Source of the DNA: Carposina sasakii
Taxonomy: Eukaryota; Arthropoda; Insecta; Lepidoptera; Carposinidae
Assembly: GCA_014607495.2 (NCBI GenBank)
Contig: CP053150.1
Span: 14,466,495 to 14,530,494, forward strand
Reading direction: 5' to 3'
Length of the DNA: 64,000 nt
The position numbers were made by a program, and so were the translations under genes. Below, in pieces: positions 35,296 to 45,160 of the stretch (position 1 is its first letter; each line of letters begins with the position of its first letter). The notes under the pieces are model-generated. The model did no database searches, was not told where the DNA came from, and saw only the letters and a program-made list of their open reading frames with translations.

Positions 35296-38200
35296 GTCTC
35301 CCCCTCCAAGTCACGTACTCGTCTCGAGCGAGGCTTGGTACAAAGAGGTCGACCACGTCTCCTTCTAGCTGCTAATTCCACGTCTGGACCAACAAACGCA
35401 ACTAGAGCACTGGCATGGTATTTACCTACCAAGTGATTATCTTTGTCGCAAATTTCGTATGTAGTAGGACTAACGATTTTACTTACTATAAAAGGACCTA
35501 ACCTTCTGGGAGCAAACTTGGTTGTCAATCCTCGTGCAGCGTTGCTCTGAACGTGCGACTCCACCAGCACACGATCACCTACACTGTAGCTCGGACCAGG
35601 ACGACGACCAACATCAGCAGCATGCTTTCTGCGCCCCTGCTCGTTTTTGATACGAGCATTCACCTCGTCTAATTCGTTAGCGAATTGTACCAAATACGGG
35701 GTGATCTGAGGTAAATAATTCTCGTCCTCCACCACTTTGCGAATATCATAGACCAGGTCCACAGGGGCACGCATCTCGCGCGCGAAGGTAAGGTATGCAG
35801 CAGACTTACCTGTACCCTGATTGGGTGCGTGATTGAGAGCGAATCGTAACACTGGGACCTTACTAGGCCAGTCACGATGGTCGACTTCTGCGTTCAGAAG
35901 AATAGCGATCATCTGCTTCATCTCCCGATTCTTTCGTTCAGCCGGATTGGCTTCAGGGTGGTATAAAGGTGTTAAACTCTGATTAATATTAAAAGCCAAC
36001 ATTACCTTTTGCATTATTGCGGATACGAACTGCACACCATTATCGGAGATAACTCTCCGTGGCAGCCCATATCTTAGGAAGACCTCTTCTATCAACACCT
36101 TGGCACAAGTCTCCGTAGTAGAGTCAGAAAGTGGAAAAATCTCCACCCATCTACTGGCAACATCTTCGACCAGGAAGATCCAACGCTCGCCGTTTTTACC
36201 CTCCGGCAGCGGGCCAAACAAGTCCATCGCCAACACTTCGAAGCGTTGTTTTGGTGTAGGGGTCTGTAACAAACCTGCAGGTTTAAGATTTGTAGCCTTA
36301 TACTTTTGACAGAGTTCACAAGCCTTCACATAGCGAGTTACAATTTGTCGCATGTTCGGGAAATAATACTTATCTTTCAATTTCAGAAGAGTTCTTTCGA
36401 TACCTGGATGACCAGCAGTTTCAGCATCGTGTAATTCCTTCAACACCGAATCACGTAACGACAACGGGAGATATAAGAGAGGCTCATCAGACTCACCGTC
36501 AGGATCGGAGCGATATAAAACTCCGTCCGTAGTATAAAATCCCTTATCGGTCCACTGTATAGCTTGAGAAGGATCCTCAAACGCTTCCAGGATCTTCTGA
36601 CAATCCGGGTCATCCATCTGTGCAGCACGAATTTCTTCGGCATCTTTATGAGGTAAGTCGATAGTAAGTAGACAGACACCACAATCTTCTACCCTCGGCG
36701 GTCGACTTAAGGTATCAGCAATAGCATTCTCCTTACCTGGAGTGTACTGAACGTCCAAATTAAAAGCTTGAACTTTCATAGCCCAGCGAGCAAGGCGGCC
36801 ACTGGGTGTCTTGAGAGATAGCAACCATTTCAATGGTTGATGATCAGTGCCTATACGTACCTGCGATCCTTCGACATAACCGCGAAACCTCTCCAGCGCC
36901 CACACTACGGCTAGAGCCTCCCGCTCAGTAGTGGTATAATTCCTCTCGGCACTGGTTAGTAATCGGCTCGCGTACTCGATAGGACGCTCAGAGTGAGCAT
37001 CAGGTCCCTGCATCAGTACGGCACCTAAGGCATACGCACTCGCGTCAGTCCTCAGAATGAACGGCTCGTTAAAGTCGGGCTGGCGAAGGATTGGAGCAGA
37101 GACTAAGCGTGCTTTTAACTCTTCAAAGGCACGCTTCTGAGCCTCTTCCCATACCCAAACCTGATTCTTCCGAGTAAGCCTAGTCAGGGGTTCACTAACC
37201 CTCGAAAATCCCTCGATAAATTTGCGGAACCACGAACAAGTTTGTAAGAAGGTTCGCAACTCCTTCAAGTTCGTAGGCGGGTCCCGTTTTAAAATCTGAT
37301 CCACTTTAGACGGATCGGGCTCTATACCATTTGAAGATACAACATGACCTAGATACGTCACCTTGTCACGGCCAAAGACGCACTTCTTCCGGTTCGCTCG
37401 AAGATTGAACAGCTGCAAACGATCAAACACCTGCTGTAAATCTCGTAGGTGTGTCTGCAGATCCGGAGATAAGACAAGTATATCGTCTAAATATGCGACA
37501 AGATTGATATCCTTCAGACCTGTTTTAAATCGATCAATCAGCCTTTGGAACGTCGCCGGAGAGTTCTTTAAACCGAACGGCATCCGACGAAAACGAAACG
37601 TTCCAAACGGCGACACAAACGACGTCTTGTCTCGGTCGTCTGGGTGAACTTCAACCTGCCAATATCCTGCCTTAAGATCGATTGTCGACATCACACAATT
37701 GGCTTTTGTGGATAAAAGAATGTCGTCGATCACCGGTAAGGGATACTTATCAGTTTTCGTGATAGAATTTAAGGCTCTGTAGTCCACACAAAATCTTACC
37801 TCTCCATTCTTTTTAGGAACCATTACAACAGGCGACGCCCATTCAGACTCAGCTTCCTCGATTATCTCTTCTTCCAGCATCTTTTCTATCTCCTTCTTCA
37901 TAACTTCTTTCTTAGCTGGCGACACCCTATAAGGTGGAACACTAATAGGAGCCTGCTCACCTGTGTCGATGCGATGGACGGCGAAAGTCGTGGGGCCTCC
38001 CCCTGGCTCAAAGATGTCACTGTTGTTTTCAAGAAGGGTAGTCAACTCACCTCTTTGACGCGGCGTCAGCTGTGTAGCTTCATCTTCTCTGAGGCCACAG
38101 GCAGAACAAGCGACTTCGTCTCTTGTTTCTCTCTCATATGTGAGAGGCACCTTTCCCCGTAAACCTTTGATTTTAAAATAATCACTCGAGAAGTCAAGTA

Positions 38201-39845
38201 CCATGCCAGCGTCTTTTAAGAAATTCATACCTAATAAGGTGTCTGAAGCACCAGGTAAGACAATAAAAAGGGTAGGAACTACCACTCCCTTAACATTAAC
38301 ATCAACTTGTACAGTATCTACATTTTTTACATAGGAACAGCCATCGGCAAACTTAAGTTCAGTTCTAGTATTTACAAAATAACAATTATTTTTCACAAAA
38401 ACATCTCTTAAGCTAACACTTGCGATCGAATGTTTTGCTCCCGTGTCTATTAACACACTACCACATACACCGTATATTTCGATATCTAACTTTGGTCGAC
38501 TTCTCGGGTCAATTGAACGCACGCCTACCGTCGACACTGATTGAAACGCAGACGATGACGAAGCTCTACTCTGTTCTGCTCTGGTTTCCTTACATTTCTG
38601 ACAGTTAGAGCGGATTACCCCGGGCGCTCCACACCCATAGCACGTCACTCTGGGTGAATCTTCCGACGTTGGCTCAACTTTTACTGGGTCCAGCCTTTTG
38701 TGCTGCTTTCCCAACCTCTGGCAATCTTCCTTGCGGTGGCCATACTGTTTGCAATAGACACATCGTGGCCTGGACTTTCCGCGGTCCGATGGTATGTTGC
38801 TAACAGGAGTATGGGCCGTAGAGACGCTGGGTGACACAACCTCAGTCCCTCCTAGGACTGGCTTCTTGCTGTGGACCATCACTTCCTCAAACAGATCTTC
38901 AGCTCGGCGAGCAAGTTGCAGTAGCTCGGAGAAGGTAGTAAACGAGGTTCGGCATACCTTCTCTCGAATTCGTCTGTGCAGCAAGCCGTAGACCATGTCC
39001 AGTTGCACTTCCTCGGAGAGGGTATAGGACGGCAACTGAGACAACAAGGCTCTTGCATTGCTTACGAAGATATCTGTAGGCTCCTTGCCTTGTTCAGCTT
39101 GGAATAGTTCTCTATATATTCTATGTGGCGGTAACATTGGACCATAAGTCTGTCTAAGGATTTGTATCGCTTCTCCCCAACTGGACACCGTATGCTTAAC
39201 ACCCTGCCACCACGTAGCGGCGAGACCAGATAAGAGCATAGGGAGACCTCTTAAGGCGATATTATCTTCAATTCCAACACAATCTTTGTATACACTAATA
39301 GCATCTATGAATGCAATGACATTGCTACTTCTTGCTCCATCAAAACGCGCGGTACACTTGGCAAAGTTACCGCTACCACACGACGGCGTCGTACTAGGCG
39401 GTGGTGGCGTTACTTGACTTTTAGCCATACGTAGCAAGAGAGCCAACTGCTGATCTGTCATTATAACAGGTGTAGGTGGAATCCCTGGCGAAGCGTATGC
39501 CACAGGAGGTACAGGCGAAACATAAGATGTGAATGCCTCCCTAGGCACTGGTGACGCTTCTGGGCGGCACGGTCGATGAAATGTGTGAGACCACTCAGGC
39601 TCTGCAGGCGGCGGTGGCACCCCATACGCATGCGGCTCACCATGTGTGGCCGGCGAAAGATGCGCGGGCGGCGTACCAGGTTCAGTCAGAGTGACAGGTG
39701 CGGAAAGGGCGCCCGGCGCGGGCGGCGCACCCGAAACTAGTGTCGGCGACTGTGTCCCTGACTGTGGCTGTCGGCTGCGAGGAGCGCTACTCGATCGCGA
39801 TCTCGTAACAACCATTATGACCGTGTGTACACACAATTCGTACAA
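35202..39845 (-). CDS. Gag-Pol polyprotein of the Ty3/gypsy retrotransposon
   Basis: One uninterrupted frame of 1547 codons; a second Met at residue 11 (MVVTRSRSSS) may be the real start. Domains in order: Pro-rich N-terminus; capsid-like gag (about 160-330); CCHC-type knuckles (CVYCKQYGHRKEDC near 360, and a CYGCG..C..C variant near 405 that lacks the His); protease with IDTGAKHS (about 465); reverse transcriptase with FCVDYRALNS (about 685) and YLDDILVL (about 783); RNase H with TDASAYALGAVL (about 930); integrase with HHCC zinc module (about 1130-1170), LAMDLFGP, ISDNGVQF and the Glu in NPAERKNREMK; GPF module (RRLGPFIVSKI, about 1440). Gag and Pol are fused with no frameshift. The last 31 or so codons run through the purine tract into the 3' LTR. 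No decay is visible. Confidence 0.95.
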   Translation of the reverse strand: MYELCVHTVIMVVTRSRSSSAPRSRQPQSGTQSPTLVSGAPPAPGALSAPVTLTEPGTPPAHLSPATHGEPHAYGVPPPPAEPEWSHTFHRPCRPEASPVPREAFTSYVSPVPPVAYASPGIPPTPVIMTDQQLALLLRMAKSQVTPPPPSTTPSCGSGNFAKCTARFDGARSSNVIAFIDAISVYKDCVGIEDNIALRGLPMLLSGLAATWWQGVKHTVSSWGEAIQILRQTYGPMLPPHRIYRELFQAEQGKEPTDIFVSNARALLSQLPSYTLSEEVQLDMVYGLLHRRIREKVCRTSFTTFSELLQLARRAEDLFEEVMVHSKKPVLGGTEVVSPSVSTAHTPVSNIPSDRGKSRPRCVYCKQYGHRKEDCQRLGKQHKRLDPVKVEPTSEDSPRVTCYGCGAPGVIRSNCQKCKETRAEQSRASSSSAFQSVSTVGVRSIDPRSRPKLDIEIYGVCGSVLIDTGAKHSIASVSLRDVFVKNNCYFVNTRTELKFADGCSYVKNVDTVQVDVNVKGVVVPTLFIVLPGASDTLLGMNFLKDAGMVLDFSSDYFKIKGLRGKVPLTYERETRDEVACSACGLREDEATQLTPRQRGELTTLLENNSDIFEPGGGPTTFAVHRIDTGEQAPISVPPYRVSPAKKEVMKKEIEKMLEEEIIEEAESEWASPVVMVPKKNGEVRFCVDYRALNSITKTDKYPLPVIDDILLSTKANCVMSTIDLKAGYWQVEVHPDDRDKTSFVSPFGTFRFRRMPFGLKNSPATFQRLIDRFKTGLKDINLVAYLDDILVLSPDLQTHLRDLQQVFDRLQLFNLRANRKKCVFGRDKVTYLGHVVSSNGIEPDPSKVDQILKRDPPTNLKELRTFLQTCSWFRKFIEGFSRVSEPLTRLTRKNQVWVWEEAQKRAFEELKARLVSAPILRQPDFNEPFILRTDASAYALGAVLMQGPDAHSERPIEYASRLLTSAERNYTTTEREALAVVWALERFRGYVEGSQVRIGTDHQPLKWLLSLKTPSGRLARWAMKVQAFNLDVQYTPGKENAIADTLSRPPRVEDCGVCLLTIDLPHKDAEEIRAAQMDDPDCQKILEAFEDPSQAIQWTDKGFYTTDGVLYRSDPDGESDEPLLYLPLSLRDSVLKELHDAETAGHPGIERTLLKLKDKYYFPNMRQIVTRYVKACELCQKYKATNLKPAGLLQTPTPKQRFEVLAMDLFGPLPEGKNGERWIFLVEDVASRWVEIFPLSDSTTETCAKVLIEEVFLRYGLPRRVISDNGVQFVSAIMQKVMLAFNINQSLTPLYHPEANPAERKNREMKQMIAILLNAEVDHRDWPSKVPVLRFALNHAPNQGTGKSAAYLTFAREMRAPVDLVYDIRKVVEDENYLPQITPYLVQFANELDEVNARIKNEQGRRKHAADVGRRPGPSYSVGDRVLVESHVQSNAARGLTTKFAPRRLGPFIVSKIVSPTTYEICDKDNHLVGKYHASALVAFVGPDVELAARRRRGRPLCTKPRSRRVRDLEGETIARSLTTPPFGGGRGPNKRAVRLPSRYRSP

Positions 39846-40407
39846 TTATGTCCAAAAAACACTATAGTTCAAATTATCATACAAAAGTTCACACTCAACA
39901 AGGCTACCACAGAATGAAGGCTAAGTGACTGCCGTAAGTATACTCTTACAATATACCCAAACAAACGACGAATATAACACTTTATTAAATCCTTGATGAT
40001 AGCAAAATGTGTTCTAAATGTCTATTCACCATTTAGAATAATTTTATAAAGTTTGAAAAAAGTTTAAAATTTAACAAGTTCATTAAGCGTAAATTGGAAC
40101 GTAGCTTCATATAGTCTATGGTAATTACGTCCAAAATGTTGGCACCACTTACAACTGTCATATGTCACTGTCAATGAAGGTAAGTGACGGCACAACGATT
40201 AGTTTTATTAGGTTGGCAGCGCTTTTATTTTCTTGGAAATATGTCCACCATGCGATGCAACCGGCAAAACGATTGTATGAAAACTGTTCATTTGACATGT
40301 GCGTCAAGTTTTCTCAGAATAATTATCACTGTAATCACAAAACACCGAAATTCACAGTTCCATAGAATGTTCATCAATGTTCGGGCCTCACAATGGGCAG
40401 CCACTTT

Positions 40408-40695
40408 TATAGTCCAAGAAGTAAAACTTCACTTATATTCCAATAATAATGTTAGTTTATTGTTCATAAACTCCCCAAACAGAACATTACAAATGGGCAC
40501 AAGTAATATGATAATTAATTAACAAGAAAACTTATAAAAACGCGGGGAACACCTCCGCAGACGCAGAACTGACTACCACAGAGTATCTATCAATTTTAAA
40601 ACTAAGGCGAGCGGTAGCGAGACGGCAAACGTACTGCCCTCTTATTTGGGCCGCGACCCCCACCAAAAGGTGGCGTTGTTAGGCTTCTCGCTATA
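40408..40695 (-). repeat. 5' LTR of the gypsy element
   Basis: 288 bp, identical to the other LTR. The internal leader between this LTR and the gag start is about 560 bp and has no coding signal. Confidence 0.95.
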
Positions 40696-41362
40696 GTGTC
40701 ATCTATTCCAGCACCATAAGAGGAACCCTCTGCTTCGTCGTTTGCTTCCATTTGTATTATTATCTTAGGGTCCCAAACACAATATAAGTCGAGAACAAAA
40801 GGGTAGAAGCTACCAGAAACAGCAGCTACTCCGGCTCGTGCTCCGCCTACTTTCGAACGCTCGGAGACGTTCTTACTAATACGCTCATATCTCCGAAACT
40901 AATTGTCGGATCGATTTGAAATTTTCAGAGAATATTCTTGAATATATGTACATTCAAAAAATGAAAAAAAATCAAAATCGATTTTTTGAAAATCACAAGT
41001 GGATATAACCCCTTAATGTAGTTTTGTAGTTTCTTAGAATTTGTTTAATTGCACGTTACCCTGTTGTTAACAATTTATCTTTACTTGCTTGGCTTGCTGG
41101 AAGAGATCTCTGGTAGAGATAAGCTTGCCATTGTACATGCATCTCTTCTTTAATGTTGTATGCCATATTTCTTTTTGTGTATGTGCAATAAAGAATAAGA
41201 ATAGATTAAATCTAGGTACCTACTAACTTATTGACGGAAAAAATTCTCACTAAGCACACGCCTCGGCTATGTCAAAACTGGTATGGAAGAGATCAAGCTC
41301 TACGCTTTTACAAAGTTCATTGAACTTATTACCCACTCGCAATTATACAAATCGATAATATA

Positions 41363-41630
41363 CAGGTGATTTTTGGTCGTCAACGTTCCCGAAAACTACG
41401 GAATCTCCTCATCATCACAATCATTTTTCTCCATGGAAGCATACCTGGGAAGTGTCTGGTTTCCAAAATATTAGTGTCCAAAGTTGAGTAAATTTAGCAC
41501 GATCAAGGAATTTAATTTTTTTTTTTCTTTTTAATATTTTTTCCCAGCATTTTTTTGGCATAAACTTACTTTATTTCATGTTATAGAATACGTACCCTTC
41601 GTTAAAGGTGGCCACAAAAAAACATCATAT
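41363..41630. mobile_element. MITE, family 3, inverted copy
   Basis: The left end CAGGTGATTTTTGGTCG and the internal segment (CCGAAAACTACGGAATCTCC, CCCAGCATTTTTTTGGCAT) are the complement of the copies at 14246 and 52055. The left flank is TA. The right end is frayed (AACATCAT). Confidence 0.65.
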
Positions 41631-42756
41631 ATAAGTCTATGATTATACAGTTAATGTGATCAGGCGAAGTGTGTACCTATAAGTTGCTTTTGTACGAATG
41701 TGCAAACTTATTTTCAAAATAAAAGTCAGTAAATTGGTTACATATTTATTTATTGAAAAAGTATACATCAAATAGTATTCGATGTAAAATTAAATAAAAA
41801 AGTATAAGTTGAGTGCATTGCCTTTTAAATGGATTTCACTTTGTTCAATGGATTCAAAAATTTCTTATTCAATAGAAAGGCATCTGAGAAAACACTAGTT
41901 CATTATGTAGTTACAAATATAATATTTACAGCCTTGTGATATATCAAAACGAATGGTTCTATTTCTCGCTCTGGGTACATAGCTTAGGCATTAGACTAAT
42001 TTTGTATGTTAAACTTACATTTGACAGCTTTTAACACTTATGGGAGAAAAAGAGTTGTATTAAAATTATGAAATACCAGAGCGAGCTATGGTTACATTAC
42101 ATGTACATAATTATTTTATAATACAAATGTGCAATGAGTATAGATCTGTAACATAAGTTAGCCTCTGGAGGCTAGAAACGTTTATTTACACAATAAATGG
42201 CTACTTGTACTTGTATGATGCGCAGGCGCAGGCTGTAAATCTGATTCATCATTTAATTGTTCCTATACTCGTTTATACAATTTGTTATACATCAATCCAT
42301 AATACTTAGATCAAAATACATCATAACGAAATAACCTAGGAAGTTAACGACTTTTAAAATTATAAATTCAATAATAAAAAAAAAGGATTGGCCATAATAC
42401 TTTTTTTTTATGAACAGTAAACTAAGTTAATACGAGGCCGAAACGAAAGAAATCGGAATAAAAATTTGTGCATATTTTTGAGAGAACTACACATTTTACT
42501 ATTGAAGAGCATAGTTTGTGCATATACAAGAAACATGCCACAGAATTTACATAACTATAGACTGTACAGCAGAATAAAAATATATATTTTCACAGAACAT
42601 ACATCATCATAAGACATTTAGTGGACGACAAGGCGAACAACTTTCAAGGCAGGTCGCTCATTGCGCTGGAAACTCGGTCGAATCATAAATACGAGTTTGA
42701 TGTAAGTTTACGGGAAACAACAGATTTTTAAAATTAATTACCATATTTATTATGTA

Positions 42757-43332
42757 CAGTGTCCGGGATAGAGTTAGCGATATTTTAAGGGCGTGTTGTA
42801 CACTTCATTTTATATAAAAACACCCCCATGTGGGGGGTCAAACTGCCCTCTTTTATCTGAGTACCTGAGTAGCGGTACCTGAGTGACGGGGTATGTGCGC
42901 TGGCGCAAGGGTCAATTTCAAATAACAATAAATTCTAAACTATGTGACTCTGAGCAATAAATTAGGCGTTGTTTTGTAGCTATTATTACTTGGTTTCTGT
43001 AATTTACAAAAAAAATGCACATTAACGGGCTAGTTTTCATAGCATGTACTCGTACATATCTACATATTTTTTAATGTGGTATTGCTGTTAAGTACCATAT
43101 GTTTTTTTATAATTTGAATGATGACAATACTAATAGCTTTCAAACACAGTTTTTTCCTTCATCTGAGGTTTTTTCTTACTTTATTAGACTTTTTAAATCC
43201 AGAGATATTGACAAAATTGACCACTAACATGAAAAAAATATATTTAAAACTCAAAATAGCTGTCATTTCTAAAAGAGGGCAGTTAGATCCCCACGCCCTC
43301 AAAATATCGCTAACTCTATCCTGGACACACTG
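42757..43332. mobile_element. MITE with about 40-bp terminal inverted repeats and TA duplication
   Basis: The left terminus CAGTGTCCGGGATAGAGTTA (continuing GCGATATTTTAAGGGCGTG) matches the complement of the right terminus ending CTATCCTGGACACACTG. TA flanks both sides. Size and target suggest a Tc1/mariner-derived element. No transposase frame is present. Confidence 0.8.
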
Positions 43333-43566
43333 TATAGTAAACAGTTTCATAACGAAGTACGTAAGCGATTTACATCCGCAGCACAGCTATTGCTACTATT
43401 ATTACTACAACTCGCTATCTTGACTAATAATTATATTTTGAGCGGCGGTTATTTTTCCAGAATATGACTGCCAGTTCCCTCTTTAAAAAATGTAGCCCAA
43501 AATTTTTGAAACTAATGTCAAAGTATGTAGCACACCTAATTACCAAACGTTAACGACGCTATAGAA

Positions 43567-43754
43567 CAGTGGTTCCCAAAGTGGTCTATGTGGACCCCCC
43601 AGGGGTCCACAAGGGACTCGATGGGGGTCTACGTTGGCGTGAAAAAATGGGATTTCACAATTAATTTGTATGTGTTGTAAGTATGTAGGGGGTCCACCAG
43701 AACCAGTTAACTTTTGAAAGGGGTCTATGAAAAATGAAAGTTTGGGAACCCCTG
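43567..43754. mobile_element. hAT MITE, family 4 (CAGTGGTTCCCAAA type)
   Basis: The ends CAGTGGTTCCCAAAG and GTTTGGGAACCCCTG are inverted repeats. Perfect 8-bp target duplications (ctatagaa) are at 43559-43566 and 43755-43762. It is 188 bp, inverted relative to the copy at 33686. Confidence 0.9.
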
Positions 43755-45160
43755 CTATAGAACATAGGAATCAAGGTTCAGCTCTAAATTAATACTTTTG
43801 TTTATTAGAGCACAGATTGGAATACAACTGAAAAAACATCCGAATCTGAGTCCCACATGTATAGTACATACAGATATTTATACCAAGTAGTTAAATTGTA
43901 TTATACTTACAACATTTACTTATTTATAGTACCTGGAGGCACAGAAGTGCCCCAGCCACGCGGACACGTAGAGAATTATAAAATTAGATTGTCCGGGCCG
44001 AAATGTGGGCAGAAACAATTTAAATCTGCTAAAAATATTCATTGGGTCGTAGATTATCAAGGCTACTGAAGTTAACAATTGTACAATAGTAATCCACATT
44101 TATTAAGTGATATACGAATACATTACAATCTGTAACAGCATGTTATAATTTCTCAATTTACATCTGTTAAAACATGAGTAAATATATTAGCTACCAGATA
44201 ACATGAAGTGCGGAAATAATTTATCTACCTGAATGGGCATCGTCACTATGAGCATCACGTAAGAAGAGCGTAATCGTATCGCGGTGTTCTGCTCGCACAT
44301 TACACGAGTCGGCGGAGAGAGCGAGATGGAAACCTTGAGCGCTCTTTTCACGTGAAGTTCACTTTAACATTAACATGTTTTTCAGTCGGATTCGCCGTGG
44401 ATCACATCTTACTACTTGCTGACTAACTTAACTGGTAAATCAACGTCATCGACCCACATCAATTTATAGTTCATTGCTGGTTTTATTATAAGCATTTGTA
44501 GCAAGTAGCAGCGAGCAATGGTTTACAAAGTTATCGTTACGCTATGGACATTACCAGTAAAGTTCGCCGGTAAGATACACTGTATTCTTTGTTATATTGG
44601 GATTAATGTTGTTCCGTTAATTGGATGCTAGATAAATAAATGTACTCTACATTCCGGTAACATAACGTGCTAAACATTCAAGCTACTATCACCGTAGAAT
44701 ATTATAACATCAACATTAAAATTAGGTACATTTAATACAATCAGAAAGGAAATATACGAATCAACCATAATCTACTAAATGCATTTACCAAAATATTGTA
44801 CTATATTCATGGAAATCGATGGCCAATAGTTAATATTAAAACATAGTAATACTATTAAATTAAAACTTGTACTCGAAACATTTGATCAGTAGACAACTAT
44901 ATATAATAAAATATTTTTATTTCAAATACGATATACATCGAATAATAGTCATATATAAAATTCTTCATTATAATACCTTAGATGATTTGTGCACATCAAT
45001 CGATGGCTGTAAAAAGTCGACAAATGTGCGCGAACCACGATCGTATGTAAAGTCAAATCCTCTCACTACACTGTACAGGGAGTTCATGGTCAGATCGCGT
45101 CTCGCGTCGCTTGTACGTGATTAGTTACTCCATGCTTTATATGGACCGCACGTTCGCGGC

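Larger units (their letters stand above)
35008..40695 (-). mobile_element. Full-length Ty3/gypsy LTR retrotransposon, recent insertion
   Basis: The two LTRs (35008-35295 and 40408-40695) are 288 bp each and identical as far as I can read them. GTGT target duplications are at 35004-35007 and 40696-40699. The LTRs begin TATAG and end CTATA, not the usual TG..CA. Read on the minus strand, the candidate primer-binding site right after the 5' LTR starts TGGCTGCCCATTG, and a purine tract (GGAGGGGGAGA) precedes the 3' LTR. A single gag-pol frame fills the interior, and no envelope gene is present. Confidence 0.95.
34399..41012. mobile_element. TTAA-flanked piggyBac-like element, split by the gypsy retrotransposon
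   Basis: The termini GGGGTTATATCCACTTG and CAAGTGGATATAACCCC are perfect inverted repeats. They are bounded by TTAA at 34395-34398 and 41013-41016, the target of piggyBac-type transposases. Without the inserted retrotransposon the element is about 922 bp. On the minus strand it contains a short frame starting MEANDEAEGSSYGAGIDD near 40750. This acidic, Ser-rich start could be the N-terminus of a lost transposase and is followed by a GTAAGT. It is non-autonomous as it stands. Confidence 0.8.
41017..45160. other. Intergenic region downstream of beta-arrestin
   Basis: Contains a family B tail (41070-41205), a family 3 MITE (41363-41630), a 576-bp MITE (42757-43332) and a hAT MITE (43567-43754). 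The rest is AT-rich with many AATAAA hexamers on both strands. The beta-arrestin 3' end must lie at its right edge. No gene seen. Confidence 0.6.

Noticed and set aside
35008..40695. Endogenous retrovirus with envelope gene
   Set aside because: The interior ends with the integrase/GPF region at the 3' LTR. No envelope frame exists, so it is an LTR retrotransposon.
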